Assembly: GCF_000701505.1 (NCBI RefSeq)
Contig: NZ_JNJB01000011.1
Location: 124,001 to 188,000 of the forward strand
DNA length: 64,000 nt
DNA from: Dyadobacter crusticola DSM 16708
Lineage (GTDB): Bacteria; Bacteroidota; Bacteroidia; Cytophagales; Spirosomataceae
Reading direction: 5' to 3'
The notes under the pieces are model-generated. The model was not told the origin of the DNA and did no database searches. It saw only the letters and a list, made by a program, of their open reading frames with translations. Of the stretch, positions 24,745 to 33,732 are shown piece by piece; positions within the stretch are counted from its first letter, which is position 1, and the number at the start of each line of letters is the position of its first letter. The position numbers were made by a program, and so were the translations under genes.

Positions 24745-25695
24745 ATGAACCACTTCCTTTCCATTAACGACGTCACAGATCTCAGTCAGCTGATTAGCAG
24801 CGGCATTTCCGCGAAGCGGAATCCATTCGGGGATATTGAATTGGGAAAAAACAAAACCATCGGATTGTTATTCTTCAATTCCAGTCTCAGGACAAGGATA
24901 AGTACCCAGAAAGCCGCACAAAATCTCGGACTCAACGTCATTACCATGAATGTGGGCCAAGATGGCTGGGGCCTCGAAATGGAGGAGGGTGTGATCATGA
25001 ATGGAGATAAAGCCGAGCACGTGAAAGAAGCAGCTGCTGTAATCGGCAGCTACTGCGATATCATCGGCATTCGCTCGTTTGCGGCATTGCAGGACCGCGA
25101 CAAAGATTACTCGGAGCAAGTGTTTCAGCAGTTCAAGAAATACGCGGAAGTACCAATCGTAAACCTGGAATCGGCTACACGCCACCCTCTGCAATCACTC
25201 GCAGATTGCATTACGATCGAGGAATTTAAAGTTAAACAGCGCCCGAAAGTAGTATTGACCTGGTTGCCGCATTTCAAAGCATTGCCGCAGGCGGTAGCTA
25301 ATTCGTTTTGTGAATGGATGAACCCGATGGATGTGGAATTGGTGATCACGCACCCGGAAGGTTATGATCTTGCGCCGGAGTTTGTTGGAAAAGGCCAGGT
25401 GATTTACGATCAGAATAAAGCATTGGAAGGCGCTGATTTTGTTTATGGAAAAAACTGGTCATCGTACGAGCATTACGGGCAAGTACTCACCGATGATCCT
25501 TCATGGATGATTACCGAAGCAAAAATGGCATTGACCGACAATGGAAAATTCATGCATTGTCTCCCATTACGCCGGAATATGAAGGTGGCCGACGAAGTAC
25601 TGGACGGACCAAGATCTCTCGTAATTGAAGAAGCTGCAAACCGCGAATGGTCGGCGCAGGCTGTGCTGCGGGAGATTTTGCTTGGAATGAAGTGA
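24745..25695 (+). CDS. argF: N-acylornithine carbamoyltransferase (AOTCase/SOTCase type)
   Basis: 316 residues. The carbamoyl-phosphate site reads FFNSSLRTRIST (residues ~43-54), with the downstream HPLQSLAD and, near the C-terminus, MHCLPLRRNM. The LPLRR and the loop AANREWSAQAV mark the acylornithine type rather than ornithine carbamoyltransferase. By eye, the residue that separates acetyl- from succinyl-ornithine enzymes (Glu92 in Xanthomonas, Pro90 in Bacteroides fragilis) aligns with Ala in GDKAEH, matching neither. Product is N-acylcitrulline, to be deacylated by the ArgE-type enzyme at 14648-15730. It follows argD by 61 bp. No argB follows; hemH is next after 77 bp. Confidence 0.93.
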   Translation: MNHFLSINDVTDLSQLISSGISAKRNPFGDIELGKNKTIGLLFFNSSLRTRISTQKAAQNLGLNVITMNVGQDGWGLEMEEGVIMNGDKAEHVKEAAAVIGSYCDIIGIRSFAALQDRDKDYSEQVFQQFKKYAEVPIVNLESATRHPLQSLADCITIEEFKVKQRPKVVLTWLPHFKALPQAVANSFCEWMNPMDVELVITHPEGYDLAPEFVGKGQVIYDQNKALEGADFVYGKNWSSYEHYGQVLTDDPSWMITEAKMALTDNGKFMHCLPLRRNMKVADEVLDGPRSLVIEEAANREWSAQAVLREILLGMK

Positions 25696-25772
25696 ATAAA
25701 ACAGAAAACGCGAACTTTTAAAACCCCGGATCCATTTTATTCAGGTAAACCGGACTTTGATAAAACACAATA

Positions 25773-26846
25773 ATGCATACGGACACTTTAGCTCAACCAG
25801 TTTCTTCTAATAACAAATCAACCGTTGGGAAAACAGGTGTTTTGATTGTAAATCTCGGCACGCCGGATAGTCCCTCGGTGCCGGATGTACGCAAGTACCT
25901 TCGCGAATTCCTGATGGACGAGCGCGTGATTGACATTCCTTATCTAAACAGGTGGTTTTTGATCAACCTAATCATTGCGCCTTTCCGTGCTCCCAAATCT
26001 GCCAAAGTCTACAAGCAGCTTTGGCGACCTGACGGATCACCGCTGAAAATCTATGGTTATTCAGTAAAGGATAAACTGCAAAAAGCACTGGGGAACGATT
26101 ACGTGGTGGAACTGGCAATGCGTTATCAAAGCCCGAGCATTGCAAGTGCATTGAAGAAATTGCGTGAAGAATGCCTTTCAGAGATCATCGTGGTGCCTTT
26201 CTTTCCGCAATACGCTTCCGCTTCAACGGGATCGGTATACAAGGAGGTGATGCGCGTGGTGCAGGATTGGGAAGTATTGCCTGAAATTCGATTTGTAAAC
26301 CGTTTTCTGGATCACCCGAAGTTCATTCAGGCATTTGCCGATCTCGGTAAAAAATACATGTCCGAGCACAACTACGATCATATTGTATTCAGCTACCACG
26401 GACTACCTGAGCGTCAGATTACCAAAGGAGATGTGACCAACAGCTTCTGCCAGTTTGGTAGCTGCTGCGACAAGCTCGACCACCGCAATCAGCATTGTTA
26501 CCGCGCGCAAAGCTTTGAGACAACCAGGCTGCTTGTAAAAGCAATGGGAATACCGGAAGGTAAATATACCACATGCTTCCAGTCACGTCTTGGAAAAACG
26601 CCCTGGATCAAGCCTTATACGGATGAAATTATCCCTGAACTAACCAAGAAAGGGGTCAAAAGCGTACTCGCATTCTCTCCTTCGTTCGTTGCAGATTGTT
26701 TGGAAACAACCATCGAAGTAGGTGAAGAGTACAAAGAATTATTCGAGAAAGAAGGTGGACAGCACTGGCAATTGGTCGAAAGTCTCAACGACAGCGACAC
26801 CTGGATTGAGACCCTCGAAGATCTTATTAAAAATAAAAGAAGTTAA
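25773..26846 (+). CDS. hemH: Ferrochelatase
   Basis: 357 residues. VLIVNLGTPDSPSVPDVRKYLREFL near the N-terminus is the family signature; the metal-binding histidine is in FSYHGLPERQI and the glutamate in DCLETTIEVGEE. The stretch NSFCQFGSCCDKLD followed by HCYRAQ contains four cysteines; some bacterial ferrochelatases carry a [2Fe-2S] cluster, but I cannot tell whether these bind one. It inserts Fe(II) into protoporphyrin IX. The stop (26844-26846) directly abuts the stop of the convergent cysteine desulfurase gene, and its terminator lies inside that gene's 3' end. Confidence 0.96.
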   Translation: MHTDTLAQPVSSNNKSTVGKTGVLIVNLGTPDSPSVPDVRKYLREFLMDERVIDIPYLNRWFLINLIIAPFRAPKSAKVYKQLWRPDGSPLKIYGYSVKDKLQKALGNDYVVELAMRYQSPSIASALKKLREECLSEIIVVPFFPQYASASTGSVYKEVMRVVQDWEVLPEIRFVNRFLDHPKFIQAFADLGKKYMSEHNYDHIVFSYHGLPERQITKGDVTNSFCQFGSCCDKLDHRNQHCYRAQSFETTRLLVKAMGIPEGKYTTCFQSRLGKTPWIKPYTDEIIPELTKKGVKSVLAFSPSFVADCLETTIEVGEEYKELFEKEGGQHWQLVESLNDSDTWIETLEDLIKNKRS

Positions 26847-27995
26847 TCAGAGGCTTACAGCCTCTTTTTTGTACAGATCAGCCAGTGTATTGACGGCGTA
26901 ATCAATTTCAGCCTCGGTATTGTATTTACCAAACGAAAAACGAACGTTGGCGCGATCGGGATCGATTTGAAGTTCATTCAATACGTGTGAACCAATGTCG
27001 GTCCCGCTTGAACATGCACTTCCTCCCGACACTGCGATTCCCGCAATATCCAGGTTAAACAGCAGCATATCGCTGATATCAGAAGGCGGCAGGCTTACGC
27101 TCAGCACTGTGTATAAGCTGTTGCCAAGCTCCGCAGAGTTTCCATTGAAAGATACACCCTCAATTTTACTTTTCAGGTTCTCGATCATTCTCGACTTCAA
27201 ACCTTCGATATGCGTCCGGTGTGCGTCCATATCGCGGTATGCAATTTCCAGGGCCTTCGCCAACCCTACAATACCGTAAATATTCTCGGTACCTCCGCGC
27301 ATATTACGTTCCTGTGCGCCGCCGTGTACAAAAGGTGCAATTTTAATTCCTGGCCGTACATACAAAAACCCTACTCCTTTCGGGCCATTGAATTTATGCG
27401 CCGCACCGACAATGAAATTCGTCTTTAATTTTTGCAGATCGTGGCGGAAGTGACCCATTGTTTGTACGGTATCACTATGAAAAACTGCATTGTACTTTTC
27501 ACAAATATCTCCGACAGTTTCAAGATCGAGCAGGTTCCCAATCTCATTATTCCCGTGCATGAGTGAAACCAGCGAACGGCTGTTGGTAGCGAGCAGTGTT
27601 TCCAGGTGTTCCAGGTCCACTTCCCCTTTTTCATTCAGGTTAACATAGCTCAGCTTGATCATGCCGGCTTTGCTCAGGTGTTCGAGGGTATGTAAAACAG
27701 CGTGGTGCTCGATCCGGGAAGTAATCGCGTGTTTTAGCCCCAAAGTTTCTATGCTGCCGCGGATCGCAGTATTGTCAGCTTCGGTGCCTCCCGAAGTGAA
27801 GAATATCTCGGCAGGAGCCGCATTCAGGATACCCGCTATGCTTTTCCGTGCGCGCTCTATTGATGAGCGAACGGCTCTTCCGTATGAATGAATGGAAGAT
27901 GGATTACCAAACTGCTCGGTCATCAATGGAAGCATTACCTCCAATACTTCCGGGTCGAGCTGGGTAGTAGCTGCGTTATCCAGATAAGCTTTCAT
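26847..27995 (-). CDS. Cysteine desulfurase, NifS/IscS type (class V aminotransferase)
   Basis: 382 residues. MKAYLDNAATTQLDPEVLEVM opens with the family YLDNAATT; FFTSGGTEADNTAI binds PLP phosphate; the Schiff-base lysine is in GAAHKFNGPKGVGFLY; the sulfur-carrying cysteine is in SGGSACSSGTDIGSHVL, in the longer-loop group I (IscS/NifS) context. It supplies sulfur for Fe-S clusters and thio-cofactors. No iscU or other Fe-S assembly gene is nearby. It lies 24 bp after glmM on the same strand and is probably co-transcribed with it. Its final codons double as the terminator of hemH. Confidence 0.95.
   Translation of the reverse strand: MKAYLDNAATTQLDPEVLEVMLPLMTEQFGNPSSIHSYGRAVRSSIERARKSIAGILNAAPAEIFFTSGGTEADNTAIRGSIETLGLKHAITSRIEHHAVLHTLEHLSKAGMIKLSYVNLNEKGEVDLEHLETLLATNSRSLVSLMHGNNEIGNLLDLETVGDICEKYNAVFHSDTVQTMGHFRHDLQKLKTNFIVGAAHKFNGPKGVGFLYVRPGIKIAPFVHGGAQERNMRGGTENIYGIVGLAKALEIAYRDMDAHRTHIEGLKSRMIENLKSKIEGVSFNGNSAELGNSLYTVLSVSLPPSDISDMLLFNLDIAGIAVSGGSACSSGTDIGSHVLNELQIDPDRANVRFSFGKYNTEAEIDYAVNTLADLYKKEAVSL
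26849..26870 (+). terminator. hemH terminator embedded in the convergent coding 3' end
   Basis: AGAGGCT (26849-26855), loop TAC, AGCCTCT (26859-26865), then T-run through 26870. The hairpin starts three bases after the hemH stop and is composed of the last codons of the cysteine desulfurase gene on the opposite strand. Confidence 0.8.
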
Positions 27996-28019
27996 ATTAC
28001 TCTTGTTATTTCTTCTGAC

Positions 28020-29423
28020 TCATTGTTTCGGCTCGGAAATGATTTCCTTGATGTCCGAAATGATTTTGTTTGCCAGGTTGATCGCCGTAGTCTGCGTTTC
28101 CGACTCGGAGTAGATCCTGATAATAGGTTCGGTGTTTGACTTCCTTAAATGAACCCATTCTTTGTTAAACTCGATCCTCACGCCGTCAATTGTATTCAGC
28201 GGCTGCTTGGAATACCGGTTCTGAATGCGGCTCAAAATGTTGTCAACATCAATGTCCGCGGTCAGTTCGATTTTATTTTTTGAAATATAATAATTCGGAT
28301 AAGACCTGCGCAGAACCGATGCAGTTTTGCCGAACTTGGCCAAATGCGTCAGGAACAATGCGATCCCCACCAGCGCGTCACGGCCGTAGTGGCTTTCAGG
28401 GTAAATTACTCCTCCATTCCCTTCGCCTCCGATAATCGCGTTATTTGCTTTCATCATATTAACCACATTCACTTCTCCTACCGCCGAAGCAAAGTATTCG
28501 CCTCCTGCTTTGACTGTAACGTCGCGCAATGCAGCTGTGGACGACAAATTGGAAACGGTATTACCGGGTGTATTTTTCAGGACATAATCGGCAACAGCTA
28601 CCAGGGTATATTCTTCACCAAACGGTGTTCCGTCTTCACACATCAGCGCCAGCCTGTCTACATCCGGATCAACAACTATTCCGAGATTGAATGAACCGTT
28701 ATTCAGTTCTTTGCTGATCTCACGCAAATGTTCCGGCAGCGGCTCCGGGTTATGCGCAAAGTTGCCTGTCGGCTCGCAGTTGAGTTGTTTAATATTCTTC
28801 GGATCAACTCCCAGTGCTTCCAAGAGCATCGGAACAACAATTCCGCCGGTAGAGTTAACTGCGTCAACTACGATCTTGAAATTGGCATTTTTGATCGCTT
28901 CCACGTCTACCAATGACAATGCAAGTACCTGATCAATATGCTTTTGCAGATAAGTATCGTCTGACTCGTAGCTGCCCAATTTCTTTACATCCACAAATGC
29001 AAAATCTTCCTGTTCGGCAATGCGCAAAACCTCGGCACCATCAGCCTCGGAAATAAACTCTCCGTTGTGGTTCAGAAGCTTCAATGCATTCCATTGAATT
29101 GGATTATGGCTGGCTGTCAAAATGATCCCTCCCGCTGCATTTTCATGGGTCACAGCGATCTCAACAGTCGGCGTGGTAGAAAGGCCCAGGTCCAGAACAT
29201 GAAGACCTACTCCCTGCAATGTACCTGCAACGAGGCGGCTTACCATTTCACCGGAAAGTCGCGCATCTCTGCCAATAATAACTTTTGAATTTTGTGGATT
29301 CGAGCGCCTCAGCCATGTTCCGTATGCAGCTGCAAATTTTACTACATCAATCGGAGTCAGTGCCTCCCCGGATTTTCCACCCACAATACCTCTGATTCCG
29401 GAGATAGATTTAATTAACGTCAC
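28020..29423 (-). CDS. glmM: Phosphoglucosamine mutase (phosphohexomutase)
   Basis: 467 residues. The phosphoserine loop reads TASHNPIQWNALK (near residue 104), the Mg-binding loop DPDVDRLAL (about residue 248), the sugar-binding GEGNGGVIYPESHYGRD, and the phosphate-binding C-terminus RKSNTEPIIRIYSES. N-terminus SISGIRGIVGG is the usual start for the family. The GEGNGG loop fits GlmM rather than Pgm/ManB, so it should convert glucosamine-6-phosphate to glucosamine-1-phosphate for peptidoglycan and lipopolysaccharide. It is the first gene of a pair with the cysteine desulfurase. The 134-bp spacer upstream to the Anbu gene shows no strong promoter or terminator. Confidence 0.93.
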   Translation of the reverse strand: MTLIKSISGIRGIVGGKSGEALTPIDVVKFAAAYGTWLRRSNPQNSKVIIGRDARLSGEMVSRLVAGTLQGVGLHVLDLGLSTTPTVEIAVTHENAAGGIILTASHNPIQWNALKLLNHNGEFISEADGAEVLRIAEQEDFAFVDVKKLGSYESDDTYLQKHIDQVLALSLVDVEAIKNANFKIVVDAVNSTGGIVVPMLLEALGVDPKNIKQLNCEPTGNFAHNPEPLPEHLREISKELNNGSFNLGIVVDPDVDRLALMCEDGTPFGEEYTLVAVADYVLKNTPGNTVSNLSSTAALRDVTVKAGGEYFASAVGEVNVVNMMKANNAIIGGEGNGGVIYPESHYGRDALVGIALFLTHLAKFGKTASVLRRSYPNYYISKNKIELTADIDVDNILSRIQNRYSKQPLNTIDGVRIEFNKEWVHLRKSNTEPIIRIYSESETQTTAINLANKIISDIKEIISEPKQ

Positions 29424-29557
29424 GTTCTGGTGTATGTCTTTTGTTTGCTGTAAAAATACGAAATTTCCCTCTCAGCAGTCAGATTTTTCTACAACTAATA
29501 CCGTGTCTGAGTTTCCGGGCGGAGACGTATACCCTCAAATGGAGCTCAAATTCTGGG

Positions 29558-30297
29558 TCAGGTTCTTGCAACTTCCTGCATTTTAGTAAATACCGGATCC
29601 ATCCATTGAAGCGGTAATTTTTGTACCGAATTGCTCAGCAATGCACTCCATTGTTTACCTACATAATCAAGATCGTCTTTCTCAAAACGATGCTCAACAA
29701 TCTCAAACGAGTCTTTTGTGTACATAACCACGTCGATCGGATAGTCCACGTCGTTGGAGCTGACGCGCGTGGAATCGAACGATAAAAACCCGATTTTTAA
29801 TGCATCGTGCATGCTCGAATCGAATTTCAGGCTACGATATAACAGCGGCTTTCCATAGCCCGAATTTCCGATGATAATAAAAGGAGAACCGTCCCCAACT
29901 TCCACCCAATTGCCCTCGGGATAGAGGAGAAAGAGCTTGTGCTCGGAGTCATTTTCAAGCTGACCGCCGACAATCGCGAAAAGATTGAAAGATAAACCGG
30001 CCGCATGAAGTGCAGATCTGTCCTCATCCGCGACTCGCCTGACCTGCTCGCCAATGCATTCACCGCCTTGTAGAGCTTATTGAAAGAAGAATCCCGCTCT
30101 TCCAGCACTTCCTTGAAATAAGTGATCGCTTTGTCACGGACAGACCTAAGGCCCGACGTCATCACGAAAATCGAATGCTTGCTGGATTGATAAACCGAAA
30201 CTTTCTTGTTGGTAGAAACCTCAGTTCCGGATGTAAGGCGCGTATCAGCAATGGCGACCAGGCCGGATGCTACTTTGATACCAAGGCAATATGTCAT
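29558..30297 (-). pseudogene. Anbu-type proteasome-like peptidase (COG3484), disrupted by a 1-nt frameshift
   Basis: From ATG 30297 the frame reads MTYCLGIKVASGLVAIADTR and continues family-like to KAVNAL (about residue 82), then turns into unrelated sequence and ends early. The neighbouring frame picks up at once with GEQVRRVADEDRSALHAAGL, then FNLFAIVGGQLENDSEHKLF, NWVEVGDGSPFIIIGNSGYG, and runs to the stop at 29558. Restoring one G at about 30050-30052 rebuilds a 246-residue protein of normal Anbu length, with Thr2 as the likely N-terminal nucleophile after Met removal. Anbu forms open-ring or helical proteasome-like assemblies of unknown physiological role. It lies 55 bp after the alpha-E gene, its usual partner. 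Real mutation and homopolymer sequencing error cannot be separated here. Confidence 0.85.
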
Positions 30298-30352
30298 GTC
30301 TTTGCGGCTCTCTCTGATAAAAGTGGGTCGCTAAGTTATGAAAGTTTTGCAC

Positions 30353-31381
30353 TCAGTTCATCCACTGGGTTTTAAATTGGCCGAAGCTCTGGCCCATCGA
30401 CTGGCCTTGTGACTGACTTTGCGACTGGCCCTTATCCAGTCCGAAATACATATCAAAAATAGCGCTGTCTATCTCGTTGTTTTTGGTCTGAAATGTGTCC
30501 AGGTACTCGTGCAGGCCGGTTTTGAAAATCTCTTCGACGTCTGTGAATTCCAGCTCCGCGCGTACCTTGCTCAATGCACGTTCAGCTGGATTAGTGTGGC
30601 CTCTTTCAGGAATGGAGCCGGCAATGGCATACAGCGAAAGCTCCGCCTGGCGCACGCAGTAAGCAATGGACCGGGGGAATAATTTATCAAGGATCAGAAA
30701 AGCCACGATGTTCATGGAAGTGAGCGCCCGGTGCGTCTGACGGTACATATTATAGGCACTTACCGATTTCAGTACCGCAGTCCAGAGCATCAGATCGAGC
30801 GTCGAACCGGAGGTGCCGGAATCTTGCTGCAAGGTAAAGTACTTCACATCCAGAAACCGCGAACACTTATCGCCCCGCTCAATGTGCCGACCCAGCCGGC
30901 CAAAATGCCAGGCTTCATTCCTGGTAATGGAAGTATCTACAACCCCGTGGAACAGCTGGCAGCTTTTGCGGATATCTGTGAAGTAGGATTGCATATGGTC
31001 CATATTCCGGAAATGATCAGGGGATGTTTCACGGATAGACAAATAGAAAGTATTGATACTCTCCCACATTTCCTTCGATATCGTTTCGCGGATCGTACGT
31101 GCATTCTCGCGGGCCTCGTACAGGCAGCTGATAATGGAGTTGGGATTGCGCTTATCGAAAGTCATGAAATGGATTACATCTTCTTTCGTCGGCTTATCGT
31201 AGTATTTATAAAAAAGGTAATGATCGGCAGTTGCAATCAGGAGGGGCTCCCATTGTTCATCTACATCAGGCGGCAAATCCAGGGCAAGATTGAAGTTAAC
31301 TCCTACAAAGCGTGCATAATTTTCAACCCGCTCCATATAACGGTTCATCCAGTAAATTGAATTCGCTACTCGGCTTAGCAT
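30353..31381 (-). CDS. Alpha-E domain-containing protein
   Basis: 342 residues, almost entirely helical. MLSRVANSIYWMNRYMERVENYARFV at the N-terminus and RNEAWHFGRLGRHIERGDKCSRFLDVKY (in two parts, near residue 170) are the hallmark R-x-x-x-x-I-E-R type motifs of this family. The protein usually accompanies a circularly permuted ATP-grasp protein, a transglutaminase-like protein and Anbu; a peptide-ligation or protein-tagging role has been proposed but is unproven. Only Anbu is adjacent here. The C-terminus ends in a Gln/Ser/Gly-rich tail (GQSQSQSQGQSMGQSFGQF), which is odd for the family and looks like expanded low complexity. Divergent from the HerA-like ATPase gene across 218 bp. Confidence 0.9.
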   Translation of the reverse strand: MLSRVANSIYWMNRYMERVENYARFVGVNFNLALDLPPDVDEQWEPLLIATADHYLFYKYYDKPTKEDVIHFMTFDKRNPNSIISCLYEARENARTIRETISKEMWESINTFYLSIRETSPDHFRNMDHMQSYFTDIRKSCQLFHGVVDTSITRNEAWHFGRLGRHIERGDKCSRFLDVKYFTLQQDSGTSGSTLDLMLWTAVLKSVSAYNMYRQTHRALTSMNIVAFLILDKLFPRSIAYCVRQAELSLYAIAGSIPERGHTNPAERALSKVRAELEFTDVEEIFKTGLHEYLDTFQTKNNEIDSAIFDMYFGLDKGQSQSQSQGQSMGQSFGQFKTQWMN

Positions 31382-31599
31382 AAACGGTAAGTATTGTCTC
31401 TAAAATTGATAATCAGAATATTCATTAAGCAGTTCCACCAAAATACCTAATAAAATTTTGCAAATACAAGAGTATGCGAAAAGTAATAAACTATCCCCAA
31501 AGATTCTCATTCCGGAAAATTACAGGCGCTGATTTGGATTATTCCCGAAACAGTTAAATTTTGTAAAATATCAACTCATAACCTAAAACGGGAGTAAAC

Positions 31600-33159
31600 G
31601 TGTCGAAAAAAGAACAGTTCACCGCTGCAATCCAGAAATCATACCAGACTGACAAACCTGTTATCCATTTAGGCTCTGCCATTCTGGATGGCGAGATCAT
31701 CAGTGAGGCCCGGGTAAGTCTCCCGCTCCGGATGATGAACCGCCACGGGCTGGTTGCAGGCGCTACCGGTTCCGGTAAAACGCGTACGTTGCAGGTATTT
31801 GCTGAACAGCTTTCCGCGGCCGGCGTACCTGTTTTCATGTCCGATATCAAAGGTGATCTGTCGGGGATAGCCCAGCCGGGAAAATCAAATGCAGCACTGG
31901 AAGAACGTTCGCAGATCCTGGGCAATGTGTTTACACCCAAAGGCTACCCTGTTGAACTATATTCCCTGAGCGGAAAGAAAGGCTCGCAAATGCGGGCTAC
32001 TATCCTCGAATTTGGCCCTATTCTCCTGTCTAAGATCTTCGGTTTAAATGATACGCAGGCTGGTGTGCTCGCGATCCTCTTCAAATACGCCGATGATCAG
32101 GATCTTCCAATGGTCGATCTGAATGATTTGAAGAAAGTCCTCAATTATCTATCGGAAGGGCCGGGCGCGGCGGAGATCAAAGGTGATTATGGCAGCATTT
32201 CCAGCTCAACTGCCGGTACTATCCTCCGTAAGATCGTTGCATTGGAGCAGCAGGGCGTAGGAAGCATTTTTGGTGAAAGATCATTTGATATCAACGACCT
32301 GATCGATCGCGTAGACGGTCAGGGAATAATCAGTTTGCTCAATATCTCAGATGTGCAGGATAAGCCAGCACTGTTTTCCACATTCATGCTGAGCCTTTTG
32401 GCTGAATTATACCAAAAGCTACCGGAGGCGGGAGATCTCGACAAGCCTAAGCTCGTGTTTTTTCTCGATGAAGCGCATTTACTGTTCAAAGATGCGCCAA
32501 AGGCATTTCTCGACCAGATTGAGCAGGTAATCCGACTGATACGCTCCAAAGGTGTGGGCGTGTTTTTCTGTACCCAAATGGCGCAGGATGTTCCGGTTTC
32601 GGTATTGTCTCAGCTTGGCAACCGCGTACAGCACGTTTTGCGCGCATTCACGCCTCAGGATGCAGATGCATTGAAACAAACGGTGAAAACATATCCCAAG
32701 TCAAGCTTTTATGAAATTGACCAGGTACTCACGACGCTTGGGATCGGACAGGCATTGATCACGGTTTTGAATGAAAAAGGTATCCCGACCGAAGTAGCAG
32801 CCACGCACCTGCTTCCGCCCACTTCCATTATGGGGCCAATGGTCCAGGCAGATTATGACCAGCACGTACAGCAATCCAGTCTTTACCAAAAATACAAAGA
32901 TCCCGTAGACCCGGAAAGTGCTTACGAGATGCTGACTAAACGAATGGAGGCACACGCAAAAGCAGACGAACCAACCCGCCAGGAAACAACCGAGGTCAGG
33001 AAACAGAAAGAAGAAAAAGGAATGCTTTCTGAAGCTCTAAATTCTCCTTTGGCCAAGCAAATCGGCCGGGAGGTGGTCAGGGGTGTTTTTGGAATGCTAT
33101 TTGGTAAAACAACGCGTTCACGCTCTACGAAAAAGGGTGGCGGACTTTTCGGTTTTTAA
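31600..33159 (+). CDS. HerA/YjgR-like ATPase (DUF853 family)
   Basis: 519 residues from a GTG start preceded by GGGAG at 31591-31594. Walker A is GATGSGKTRTLQVF (residues ~47-60), Walker B LVFFLDEAHLLFKDAP (~residue 290), with the conserved GVGVFFCTQMAQDVP motif after it. These HerA-related NTPases are hexameric ATPases of unknown exact role, sometimes tied to DNA or membrane processes. The C-terminal ~60 residues are charged and end in GGGLFGF. It is a single-gene unit between the divergent alpha-E gene and the convergent thioesterase gene (3 bp between stops). The 218-bp upstream spacer holds no exact -7 consensus; a near match is TAAATTTTG at about 31550. Confidence 0.92.
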   Translation: MSKKEQFTAAIQKSYQTDKPVIHLGSAILDGEIISEARVSLPLRMMNRHGLVAGATGSGKTRTLQVFAEQLSAAGVPVFMSDIKGDLSGIAQPGKSNAALEERSQILGNVFTPKGYPVELYSLSGKKGSQMRATILEFGPILLSKIFGLNDTQAGVLAILFKYADDQDLPMVDLNDLKKVLNYLSEGPGAAEIKGDYGSISSSTAGTILRKIVALEQQGVGSIFGERSFDINDLIDRVDGQGIISLLNISDVQDKPALFSTFMLSLLAELYQKLPEAGDLDKPKLVFFLDEAHLLFKDAPKAFLDQIEQVIRLIRSKGVGVFFCTQMAQDVPVSVLSQLGNRVQHVLRAFTPQDADALKQTVKTYPKSSFYEIDQVLTTLGIGQALITVLNEKGIPTEVAATHLLPPTSIMGPMVQADYDQHVQQSSLYQKYKDPVDPESAYEMLTKRMEAHAKADEPTRQETTEVRKQKEEKGMLSEALNSPLAKQIGREVVRGVFGMLFGKTTRSRSTKKGGGLFGF

Positions 33160-33162
33160 AAC

Positions 33163-33720
33163 CTACTTTTTCACTTTCCATCCCACAACGCAACGGTGCC
33201 CGGCTAGCTGATCCATATTATTCTGGACATCGAGCCGGGTTTTTGCATTGTCCAGCGCGTCCCGATAAATTTCGCGGAGCTCCTTGCGTTTGATCGCTTC
33301 CAGAAAGCGGCGTGCGTCTTCTTCATTTTCTAATAATAGCTCAGGTACTGGAGTGGGCTTATCGTCCTCACCCTTTGCAACCATGGTTACGTAGGAGGTA
33401 TTTGTATGCCGGACTGTACGATTCCGCACATTCTCCGCGATCACGCGAATACCTATGACCAGCGAAGTCCTGCCGACGTAGTTGACCGATGCATGCAGCG
33501 AAACAAGATCACCGACTTCTACGGGCTGCAGAAAATCCACGCCGTCAACAGATACGGTCACGCAATAAGTACCCGCGTGCCGGGATGCGCATGCATAGGC
33601 GACTTTATCAATGAGGGACAAGAGAATTCCACCGTGGATCTTACCGCCGAAGTTGGCATAAGACGGGATCATCAATTCTGTGAGGACCGTCTGCGAATAT
33701 TTTACCGAACGCGGCTCCAT
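33163..33720 (-). CDS. Hotdog-fold acyl-CoA thioesterase (YciA/BFIT type)
   Basis: 185 residues. The hotdog core is residues 1-125: ANFGGKIHGGILLSLIDKVAYACASRHAG with the N-x-x-G-x-x-x-G-G pattern, then DFLQPVEVGDLVSLHASVNYVGRTS. A helical tail of 60 residues follows. Enzymes of this type hydrolyse acyl-CoA to free fatty acid and CoA in the cytoplasm. The gene starts 12 bp after the periplasmic Gfo/Idh gene and is the last of a three-gene run with the ceramidase-like gene, hinting at lipid turnover, though the physiological substrate is unknown. Confidence 0.9.
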   Translation of the reverse strand: MEPRSVKYSQTVLTELMIPSYANFGGKIHGGILLSLIDKVAYACASRHAGTYCVTVSVDGVDFLQPVEVGDLVSLHASVNYVGRTSLVIGIRVIAENVRNRTVRHTNTSYVTMVAKGEDDKPTPVPELLLENEEDARRFLEAIKRKELREIYRDALDNAKTRLDVQNNMDQLAGHRCVVGWKVKK

Positions 33721-33732
33721 ACTTTGTTTTTA

